DNA of 9,006 bases from contig JAEYWW010000120.1 in assembly GCA_023428805.1 (NCBI GenBank), positions 1-9,006 of the forward strand. Reading direction: 5' to 3'. This DNA is from Armatimonadota bacterium. GTDB taxonomy: Bacteria > Armatimonadota > Fimbriimonadia > Fimbriimonadales > Fimbriimonadaceae. The position numbers and the translations under genes were made by a program. Below the pieces are notes generated by a model. It was not told where the DNA came from and did no database searches. It saw only the letters and a program-made list of their open reading frames with translations. Numbering within the stretch: position 1 is the first letter of the stretch; the number at the start of each line of letters is the position of its first letter. Shown here in pieces: positions 1 through 5,147 of the stretch.

Positions 1-1277
1 TGACGGTGCTTTACGGACCGCATAAGCTGACCATCCCGATCAAAGTTCTCCCCTATGCGGCAAAGTTCCCGCAGGTTCTGGAAGCTGAGGTTTTTGGCAA
101 TCCTGCCGAGGCGGGCGTTGTCCGATCAGCGATCCGCACCGCCATTCTTCAGAAATTCAAAGCCAACCCCGGCGCAAGCCTGCAGATCGGGAGCTACGAT
201 GTATCAGCCATCCGGGGAGGCAGCATCCAGACGATCCGCATCCCGACACGAGTGGATGCTCCGGGCAGCTTTCCGATTCGGGGTGAAATCCAAGTTCAAG
301 TCCGCAACGCGGGCTATCTCCGCCGAGAAGAGGATCTGCTTTTCTACAGCAACGAACCGGAGAACCTGCGTGGAACAGGACGGCTCTACTGGGGTGAGAT
401 TGCCGGCAGCCAAAGCGCGCGGCTCCTGACCCACCATTGCAATCGGACGTCTGCAGGCCTGGCTGTTGTCTATCTCCTGGCGAATCCCAACCCAACTCCC
501 GCACGTGTGGCGATGGCGATGGGCGATGCTGAGCCCGATCAGAACCCGACTCTGGCAGGCTATCGCGCGGGAGACGTTTTTTTCCGCGCGTGGCTGGGGC
601 AGCAGGCGACAGTGCTCGAAATTCCTCCGATGTCGGCGATGCCCGTGATCTTCCGCCGCCTTGCTCCAAATGACACGACAAGCTGCCTGGCGACGATCCA
701 GAATCTTTCGGCTGGCTCGACACCGCTGCGGTTGATCGGCGAGACAGTGTCCCCAACCTCGCTGCCGACCTACCTGCGCTCCAGCGCGTATACGGGAATG
801 CCCTGGGAGACGATTCCGAGCGTGCCGATGGACAAGGCGGGATGGAGCATGGAGGGGAATCCCTCCCACATCTATCCTGCGCCTCTGCGCAAGGAATCCT
901 TCAAATATGAGCAGGGCGGACCGTGGGCTTTTGTGCGAGTCGGCCAGAAACCGATCCCGGACAACAACGGTCAGGGCGTCTTGATGGGCAACTTTGGAGT
1001 CCACTACGCCATTGATGGCACGGTGAGCAACCCAACCGACAAGGTGGCAAAGGTGGAGGTGATCTTTGAAGCCAGCGCGGGTTATTCGGGTGCGCTCTTC
1101 ACGGTTGATGGACAGTACATGGCCGCGAGCATCCTGCAGTCCAAGGCGACTGTCGTGCTCAAGAAGTATCAGCTCAATCCCGGCGAAAGCGCCCGAATCG
1201 CCATCCAAACCATCCCCCTCAGCGGAGCTCACTATCCCGCCACGATCATGATCCGCCCCGAAGGGAGCGGACAATAG
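1..1277 (+). CDS. Partial large beta-rich protein of unknown function, probably extracytoplasmic (C-terminal part)
   Basis: I do not recognise this protein. The reading frame is open to the left edge, so the N terminus (and any signal peptide) lies outside the window; the GTG at 6 is an internal valine or a weak start with no visible ribosome binding site. The visible 423 residues are rich in Gly, Pro, Ser, Thr and short alternating beta-type stretches, with no membrane segment and no catalytic motif I can name. There are only two cysteines (about residues 145 and 227), which could form a disulfide in an exported protein. The part from about 325 to the end (starting GNFGVHYAIDGT) reads like a separate beta-sandwich module. 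It ends 5 bp before the TPR gene, with which it is probably co-transcribed. Cell-surface location is inference from composition and from the exported protein two genes downstream. Confidence 0.7.
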   Translation, partial: TVLYGPHKLTIPIKVLPYAAKFPQVLEAEVFGNPAEAGVVRSAIRTAILQKFKANPGASLQIGSYDVSAIRGGSIQTIRIPTRVDAPGSFPIRGEIQVQVRNAGYLRREEDLLFYSNEPENLRGTGRLYWGEIAGSQSARLLTHHCNRTSAGLAVVYLLANPNPTPARVAMAMGDAEPDQNPTLAGYRAGDVFFRAWLGQQATVLEIPPMSAMPVIFRRLAPNDTTSCLATIQNLSAGSTPLRLIGETVSPTSLPTYLRSSAYTGMPWETIPSVPMDKAGWSMEGNPSHIYPAPLRKESFKYEQGGPWAFVRVGQKPIPDNNGQGVLMGNFGVHYAIDGTVSNPTDKVAKVEVIFEASAGYSGALFTVDGQYMAASILQSKATVVLKKYQLNPGESARIAIQTIPLSGAHYPATIMIRPEGSGQ

Positions 1278-1282
1278 AGCAG

Positions 1283-2146
1283 ATGCGTAGTCCAGAAGAA
1301 TTTCAGGCATTGTTTGCGAGCGTCGGTTTGACCGGTCAAGAGACTGTTTCTCCCAGCCGGGAGAAGTCAGGCAGCACTGCGTCCGAAAGCTCGCGCCTTG
1401 GGCGCGAGTGCATGAAGGACGGCGACTTTCGAGGGGCCGCAGCTCATTTCGCTCAAGCCATCAAGCAGGGCGGAGGCACAGCGGAAGCGCATCTCGACCT
1501 AGGCTCTGCGTTGGAGGCGGGGGAGCTGCCGGAAGAGGCTTTGGAGCAGTACGCGGCTTCCTTTGATGCCGAACCCTCCATTGAGGCCGCAGTGGCTGCA
1601 AGCTACGCCGCCCGGGCGATGAGTCATCGACGAGAGGCAGTTGCCTGGCTGGAGAGAGGGTTGAATGTCGATCCTGAGTCTGCATTTGTCCGCCGTCGCA
1701 TCGCCGACCTGCACCTGGAAAGCCATGACTTCAGCAAAGCTGCCGAAGCCGCTCGGGAGGCGATCAGATTCGCGGCTGATGACGCCGACATGCAGATTTG
1801 GGCGAGTGAAGTTCTGCTTGATTCTGGTCGGGCTGAGGAGGCATTGAAGGCGGCGCAGGTGGCGCAGTCGATCAAGCCGCTTAGTGCAGAACCTTTGGTG
1901 CAGCAGGCGCTGAGCCTCGCCTGCCTTGGTCGGCTTCCCGAGGCGGTTCGGCAGCTCAATCTGGCTCGGGACGTGGAACCTCAGAACGGTTTTATCGGTC
2001 TGCTGATCAGCGTGTTTGATCCTGAGCAGCAATCGGACAAGGCGGAGTCGTTTGACGCGATTCATCTGCTTCGCCTGATCGACCGGCCCGGAATGCCGGA
2101 CCCGGTCCTGTCTGAAGCAAGAAGGCTCGCCGCGTCGTCTGAGTAA
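1283..2146 (+). CDS. TPR-repeat protein
   Basis: This 287-residue protein is built of tetratricopeptide repeats, helix-turn-helix units that act as protein-binding scaffolds. The N-terminal 34 residues look unstructured (Ser/Glu rich). From about 36 to 235 there are roughly six 34-residue units with the expected small/large pattern, for example 'GDFRGAAAHFAQAI' (47-60), 'GELPEEALEQYAASFDAEP' (80-98), 'SHRREAVAWLERGLNVDP' (114-131), 'GRAEEALKAAQVAQSIKP' (182-199) and 'GRLPEAVRQLNLARDVEP' (216-233). A non-repeat tail follows. There is no signal peptide or membrane segment, so it is probably cytoplasmic. The ATG at 1283 is the first start after the upstream stop; no strong Shine-Dalgarno is visible, so coupling with the upstream gene is likely. 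The family is clear; the partner and the process are not. Assembly or export of the neighbouring protein is only a guess. Confidence 0.85.
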   Translation: MRSPEEFQALFASVGLTGQETVSPSREKSGSTASESSRLGRECMKDGDFRGAAAHFAQAIKQGGGTAEAHLDLGSALEAGELPEEALEQYAASFDAEPSIEAAVAASYAARAMSHRREAVAWLERGLNVDPESAFVRRRIADLHLESHDFSKAAEAAREAIRFAADDADMQIWASEVLLDSGRAEEALKAAQVAQSIKPLSAEPLVQQALSLACLGRLPEAVRQLNLARDVEPQNGFIGLLISVFDPEQQSDKAESFDAIHLLRLIDRPGMPDPVLSEARRLAASSE

Positions 2147-2151
2147 GCAAG

Positions 2152-2679
2152 ATGAAGGCCGTCGCTTTCGCTGTGTTGCTGGCTGGTGTCCTGGGGCAGG
2201 CTGCCTGGACACGCCAACCTTTTGGTGACAACGAGTTCTATGCGACGCTTCCCACCAAGCCGAAGCTGACCCGTGACGACGTTGTGGATGACCCCGCCGA
2301 TTGGGTGGCGCGGGTCCGTGAGTGGGAAGCCCAGACGGATGAGGTCTTCGTGACGGCATCCGCCTTTACTGCCCGGCCCGGCACCAAGATGGATCAAGCC
2401 TTTTTCACGGAGATCATCAAGCAGTCGATCGAGGCGATGGAAGATGAATCCAGCGTGGCGACGGTCCTCACCGAAACATCCAAAAAAATCGACGGATTCA
2501 ATGCGCGCCGAGTGCATTATTCAGTCGGCGAAGGGAAGGACGCGCTTTATATTCAGGCCACTTTTGTGATGATGCCTGGAAAGATTGTTGTGCTGGAAGC
2601 CATCAGCTTCGTCTCCGAAGGCACTCCAGCCGTCAGCGCGCAGAAGATCGCCGACTCTTTTCGAGCCAAACTCAGTTAG
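2152..2679 (+). CDS. Small exported protein of unknown function, possibly PsbP/DcrB-like fold
   Basis: This 175-residue protein has a short N-terminal signal peptide: one Lys, then a hydrophobic run (about 4-18) ending in 'GQA', with likely cleavage near residue 17-19. No lipobox cysteine is present, so a secreted or periplasmic soluble protein is expected. The mature part begins with 'FGDNEFYATLP' and ends with a 'gk-hydrophobic strand ... IADSFRAKL' pattern. That layout resembles small PsbP/DcrB/Mog1-type domains (strand-Pro start, C-terminal helix ending in 'SF'). This is a fold-level inference with low confidence and no function follows from it. It starts 5 bp after the TPR gene and appears to be the last gene of the cluster. 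Its TAG stop overlaps the TAA stop of the opposite-strand membrane gene. No intrinsic terminator is visible after it. Confidence 0.75.
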   Translation: MKAVAFAVLLAGVLGQAAWTRQPFGDNEFYATLPTKPKLTRDDVVDDPADWVARVREWEAQTDEVFVTASAFTARPGTKMDQAFFTEIIKQSIEAMEDESSVATVLTETSKKIDGFNARRVHYSVGEGKDALYIQATFVMMPGKIVVLEAISFVSEGTPAVSAQKIADSFRAKLS

Positions 2680-2951
2680 AACGGAGCCAGAATTCTCCAG
2701 ACGAGAATCGCCATAACCGCCGCAAATCCCAGCCGGATGAAGCGGAGTTTTCCCACCGCCAGCTTCAGGTTCTTGCCCCTGGAGGCGAAGATGTACACGA
2801 ACGAGGCTGGGAGATAGATGGCTGATCCAACAAAGATCGGCCAGGGCACCGCGTAGGGTCCGTTGAAGGAGGGAAGGAGTGATGCGAACGAAACAACCAG
2901 CCCAAAGATGCAGACATAAAAGCTGATCTGCGCCGCCTTTTCCCGAGTCAC
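2676..2951 (-). CDS. Small membrane protein, about three transmembrane helices, unknown function
   Basis: This 91-residue protein has three hydrophobic segments at about 10-28, 37-56 and 71-89. Between the second and third lies a basic loop ('SRGKNLKLAVGKLRFIR'), which by the positive-inside rule would face the cytoplasm. I do not recognise a family. The start is GTG at 2949-2951. The ATG five codons upstream (2964-2966) is cut off by an immediate in-frame TAG, so the GTG is the earliest possible start, and no clear Shine-Dalgarno precedes it. Downstream its stop overlaps the stop of the convergent exported-protein gene by 3-4 bases. It is divergent from rsmG with only 28 bp between the starts. 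That it is a real gene rests on the hydrophobic pattern and on its filling the gap exactly. Confidence 0.6.
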   Translation of the reverse strand: MTREKAAQISFYVCIFGLVVSFASLLPSFNGPYAVPWPIFVGSAIYLPASFVYIFASRGKNLKLAVGKLRFIRLGFAAVMAILVWRILAPF

Positions 2952-2979
2952 AGGTACAGTCTACATCGCCTGCCCGCTC

Positions 2980-3672
2980 ATGCCCCTGCCCATCCTCACC
3001 GAACTCTGCCGCGAACTCGGCTGGCCATTGTCCCCGGAGCAGGAATCAAAGTTTGAGGAGTTCCTGAATGTCCTGTATTTGGTCAATGAGACTCGGAATC
3101 TCACCCGTGTGGCCAGGGATGAAGCCGAGGTCAAGCATTTGTGCGACTCCGTATTGACTCTCGACATGATTCCTCACGGGGCAACTGTCGCCGATCTCGG
3201 CAGCGGTCCTGGACTGCCGGCATGGCCCCTGGCGTGCGCCCGGCCTGATCTGAGTGTTTTGGCGGTCGATGGGTCAGAACGCATGTTTGATGTGATGCGT
3301 CAGGTGCCGTTGGACAATCTCAAAGTTCGCCAGGCGCGGGCTGAAGACTGGGGGGTCAAGAATGAGTTTGATGTCGTTGTGGGGCGGGCGATCGCTCCGC
3401 TTGCGATTCAGTTGGAACTTTCTGCTCCCGCTGTAAAAGTCGGCGGGTTGGTCATCGCCTATCGAACTCCTTCGGAGCAGGAGGATGTGCAGTCCATGAA
3501 TATCGGGCAGCTTGGGCTCAAACTCGAAGACATCGTCATTCGCAGCCTCCCGCATGGCGCGGGGCAGCGCCTCTTTCCGATTTATCAGAAGGTGCGCGAG
3601 TCTGATCCTCAGTATCCCAGACCGTGGTCGAAGATGAAATCGAAGCCCCTCGGATCCGCCAGGAAGAGATAG
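2980..3672 (+). CDS. rsmG: 16S rRNA (guanine-527-N7) methyltransferase RsmG (GidB)
   Basis: RsmG transfers a methyl group from S-adenosylmethionine to N7 of G527 in 16S rRNA, near the decoding site; loss is known to give low-level streptomycin resistance. The 230-residue length is normal. Family marks in order: 'NLTRV' (40-44) followed by the 'HLCDSV' segment (53-58); the SAM-binding loop 'ADLGSGPGLP' (71-80); an acidic strand end 'AVDGS' (95-99); 'VGRAIAPL' (134-141), the family's (S/A)RA motif; and a basic C terminus with 'YPRPWSKMKSKPL', matching the usual RsmG ending. Oddity: the strand that normally ends in 'ALKG' reads 'IAYRTP' (159-164), so the usual Lys-Gly is missing. The start is an ATG without a visible Shine-Dalgarno. 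The gene stands just upstream of the nusA promoter, separate from the divergent membrane gene. Confidence 0.93.
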   Translation: MPLPILTELCRELGWPLSPEQESKFEEFLNVLYLVNETRNLTRVARDEAEVKHLCDSVLTLDMIPHGATVADLGSGPGLPAWPLACARPDLSVLAVDGSERMFDVMRQVPLDNLKVRQARAEDWGVKNEFDVVVGRAIAPLAIQLELSAPAVKVGGLVIAYRTPSEQEDVQSMNIGQLGLKLEDIVIRSLPHGAGQRLFPIYQKVRESDPQYPRPWSKMKSKPLGSARKR

Positions 3673-3692
3673 TTTCACTCGTGTTTCTAGTC

Positions 3693-3721
3693 TTGGACAC
3701 GCTGCGAAACCGTGGTATCAT
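3693..3721 (+). promoter_or_regulatory. Sigma-70-type promoter of the nusA operon
   Basis: A TTGGAC box (3693-3698) and a TATCAT box (3716-3721) are separated by exactly 17 bp, five of six and five of six matches to the consensus TTGACA/TATAAT. The expected transcription start is about 3727-3729, nearly 80 bases before the nusA start. It begins about 20 bp after the rsmG stop. This is the only good promoter-like pair I see in the gap between the two genes. The assignment is by pattern only. Confidence 0.6.
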
Positions 3722-3734
3722 CGTAGGGAAAGAT

Positions 3735-3785
3735 GGCTGTTCCGAAAGGGCGCGCCGCAGGGCGGGCTCTTTTTATTTCACAGCC
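3735..3785 (+). terminator. Terminator-like hairpin with U tract in the nusA leader (possible attenuator)
   Basis: Bases 3745-3756 pair with 3761-3772 around the loop GCAG: three A-T pairs, then G/C pairs with one G-T wobble and one G-G mismatch. The run TTTTTATTT (3770-3778) follows at once, the form of an intrinsic terminator. An outer 6-base complement, GGCTGT (3735-3740) with ACAGCC (3780-3785), encloses the whole element. It lies after the predicted nusA promoter, so it can end rsmG transcripts and also stop new nusA transcripts after about 45-50 bases. A plain rsmG terminator remains possible if the promoter prediction is wrong. Confidence 0.7.
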
Positions 3786-3795
3786 TGTCAAAACC

Positions 3796-3800
3796 AGGAG
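3796..3800 (+). promoter_or_regulatory. Ribosome binding site of nusA
   Basis: AGGAG ends five bases before the ATG at 3806. It is one of the few canonical Shine-Dalgarno sequences in the window and fixes the nusA start, which also agrees with the usual NusA N terminus. Confidence 0.8.
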
Positions 3801-3805
3801 AAGCG

Positions 3806-4882
3806 ATGAACATTTTGCAGGAGCTGCAGCAGATTGCCGTCGAGCGTGATATTTCGCTGGATGAATTGAAGCACGAGCTTGAAGAGGCTCTTGCCATCGC
3901 ATACAAGAAGTATAAGGGGGCGACGGGCGAGGTCACTCTTCGCCTCGATTCCAGCGTCAAGAGCGGCGCGGTGATTGAGAAGGAAGTGGTCGGCGAGGTT
4001 CTAGAGCCCAGCTTCCAGATCAGTCTGGAAATCGCGCGGAAATACAAGGAGGACGCCCAGATCGGCGACTTCATCCCCATCGAAGTCGATCCGATCCAGT
4101 TCGGTCGCATCGCCGCGCAGACCTTCAAACAGGTTCTTCAGCAGAAGCTCCGCGAAGCCGAGCGGCGTCAGCTTCACGACATGTTCAGCGAGAAGATGGG
4201 CGATGTTGTGAGCGGCACGGTCACCCGGCGCGAGGACAGCAACGTTCTCCTGCAGGTCAACCGGATGGAAGTCAAGCTTCCGAAGCGCGAGCAGGTGGGC
4301 ACGGATGACTACCGGGCCAACGAGCGGCTCAAGCTGTACGTCTTGAAGATTGACGAGAGCTATCACGGCTTTGAGGTCATCGTCAGCCGCAGCCACCCCA
4401 ATTTGATCCGCAAGCTGATTGAACTGGAGGTTCCGGAGATTTCCGAAGGTCTGGTCGAGATCAAGTCTGTCGCCCGAGAACCGGGTCAGCGCAGCAAGAT
4501 CGCGGTGCAGAGCCACGATGAGCGCATCGACGCTGTCGGAGCTTGTGTCGGCCCCCGTGGAACCCGCATCCAGTCCTTGATGGACGAATTGAGGCCGGAG
4601 AAGATCGATGTCGTGCCCTACAGCGACGATCCGCTGACCTACATCACGAACGCTTTGAGCCCGGCGAAGGTCAATTCGATCAAGCTGGATCGGGAAGCGC
4701 AGAGCGCCTACGTCATCGTGCCCGACAGCCAGCTTTCGTTGGCCATCGGTCGTGGTGGACAAAACGTTCGCCTCGCCGCGCGGTTGACCGATTGGAAAAT
4801 CGACATCCGAAGCGAATCTCAGGCGGCTCAGGAGTCGCAGGAGCGACGCGCCAAGGAAATCGACGCCGAGGAGGGAGCGTAA
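3806..4882 (+). CDS. nusA: Transcription termination/antitermination factor NusA
   Basis: NusA binds RNA polymerase and nascent RNA; it promotes pausing and hairpin-dependent termination and takes part in antitermination of rRNA operons. The 358 residues show the standard core: N-terminal polymerase-binding domain (1-125, with 'LKHELEEALAIAYKK' at 21-35), S1 RNA-binding domain (about 131-197, 'GDVVSGTVTRRE', 'VILSR'-like 'VIVSRSHPNL'), KH1 (about 200-276, with 'GACVGPRGTRIQ' at 245-256) and KH2 (about 277-337, with 'QLSLAIGRGGQNVRLAARL' at 309-327). It stops soon after KH2, so it lacks the two C-terminal acidic repeats of the E. coli protein, as in Gram-positive NusA. The Glu/Ala/Gln-rich tail (338-358) is not conserved. 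It is first gene of nusA-ylxR-infB; the promoter and leader hairpin upstream suggest control at termination. rimP, usually next to nusA, is absent here. Confidence 0.97.
   Translation: MNILQELQQIAVERDISLDELKHELEEALAIAYKKYKGATGEVTLRLDSSVKSGAVIEKEVVGEVLEPSFQISLEIARKYKEDAQIGDFIPIEVDPIQFGRIAAQTFKQVLQQKLREAERRQLHDMFSEKMGDVVSGTVTRREDSNVLLQVNRMEVKLPKREQVGTDDYRANERLKLYVLKIDESYHGFEVIVSRSHPNLIRKLIELEVPEISEGLVEIKSVAREPGQRSKIAVQSHDERIDAVGACVGPRGTRIQSLMDELRPEKIDVVPYSDDPLTYITNALSPAKVNSIKLDREAQSAYVIVPDSQLSLAIGRGGQNVRLAARLTDWKIDIRSESQAAQESQERRAKEIDAEEGA
4868..4875 (+). promoter_or_regulatory. Strong Shine-Dalgarno before the ylxR frame
   Basis: GAGGAGGG lies within the last codons of nusA. It is the strongest Shine-Dalgarno in the operon and sits four to five bases before the GTA at 4879-4881, which overlaps the nusA stop TAA (4880-4882). 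It argues that translation of ylxR begins right here although no ATG, GTG or TTG is present at this point. Confidence 0.6.
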
Positions 4883-5136
4883 GCTCCACCCCTGTCCGCA
4901 CCTGCTCTGGGTGCCGTCAGAAATTTCCTCAAACTGAATTGATCCGCATCCGTCGCTCGGATGCGGATTGGGTTGTCAATGATTCTTGCGGTGGCCGCAG
5001 CGTTTATTGGTGCGGCTCCGCTTCCTGCTTGGACGCGATCGCGTCCCGCGACAGGGTTGCGCGCGCGTTGCGGCGGACCATCACTCAGGCTCAAATCGCA
5101 GACCTACGCCGCGAGCTTGAACCATATAAGAGGTAA
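4879..5136 (+). CDS. ylxR: YlxR family RNA-binding protein (RnpM-like)
   Basis: YlxR is a small protein encoded between nusA and infB in many bacteria; in Bacillus subtilis it has been reported to bind RNase P RNA. Counting from 4879, the family pattern is complete: 'RTCSGCR' (7-13), 'ELIRIRRSD' (20-28), 'GGRSVYWC' (38-45), a second Cys at 50, and 'RVARALRR' (59-66). Cysteines 9, 12, 45 and 50 could bind a metal. The start is the problem. Between the nusA stop region and 'RTCSGC' there is no ATG, GTG or TTG in frame; the nearest is a TTG at 4792-4794, 29 codons upstream inside nusA and without a Shine-Dalgarno. The chosen point, GTA at 4879, directly follows a strong Shine-Dalgarno and overlaps the nusA stop. 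The product identity is firm, the start is not. Confidence 0.85.
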   Translation, partial: VSSTPVRTCSGCRQKFPQTELIRIRRSDADWVVNDSCGGRSVYWCGSASCLDAIASRDRVARALRRTITQAQIADLRRELEPYKR

Positions 5137-5147
5137 AACACACACGA

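Noticed and set aside
204..1310. Long - strand open frame (368 codons) opposite the first gene
   Set aside because: It is antisense to a frame that continues upstream, abuts the next gene with 5-bp spacing and has sensible composition. The antisense product is rich in Arg, His and Ser without any domain, typical of a GC-rich shadow frame.
1499..2359. - strand open frame (286 codons) across the TPR and exported-protein genes
   Set aside because: The + strand shows clear TPR repeats and a signal peptide; the antisense translation is low-complexity and crosses a gene boundary.
2692..2708. Small hairpin ATTCTC/GAGAAT as a terminator for the exported-protein gene
   Set aside because: The stem has only six pairs, there is no U tract on either strand, and it lies inside the membrane-protein gene.
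3733..3849. Ribosomal protein L32 gene or remnant, from the MAVPK start
   Set aside because: Only the first five residues agree; the following residues and the zinc-finger cysteines of L32 are absent.
4543..4866. Extended N terminus of ylxR inside nusA (open frame from 4543)
   Set aside because: It overlaps the conserved KH domains of nusA, has Arg-rich shadow composition, and YlxR homologues begin just before the CxxC motif. Only the TTG at 4792 is kept as an alternative.
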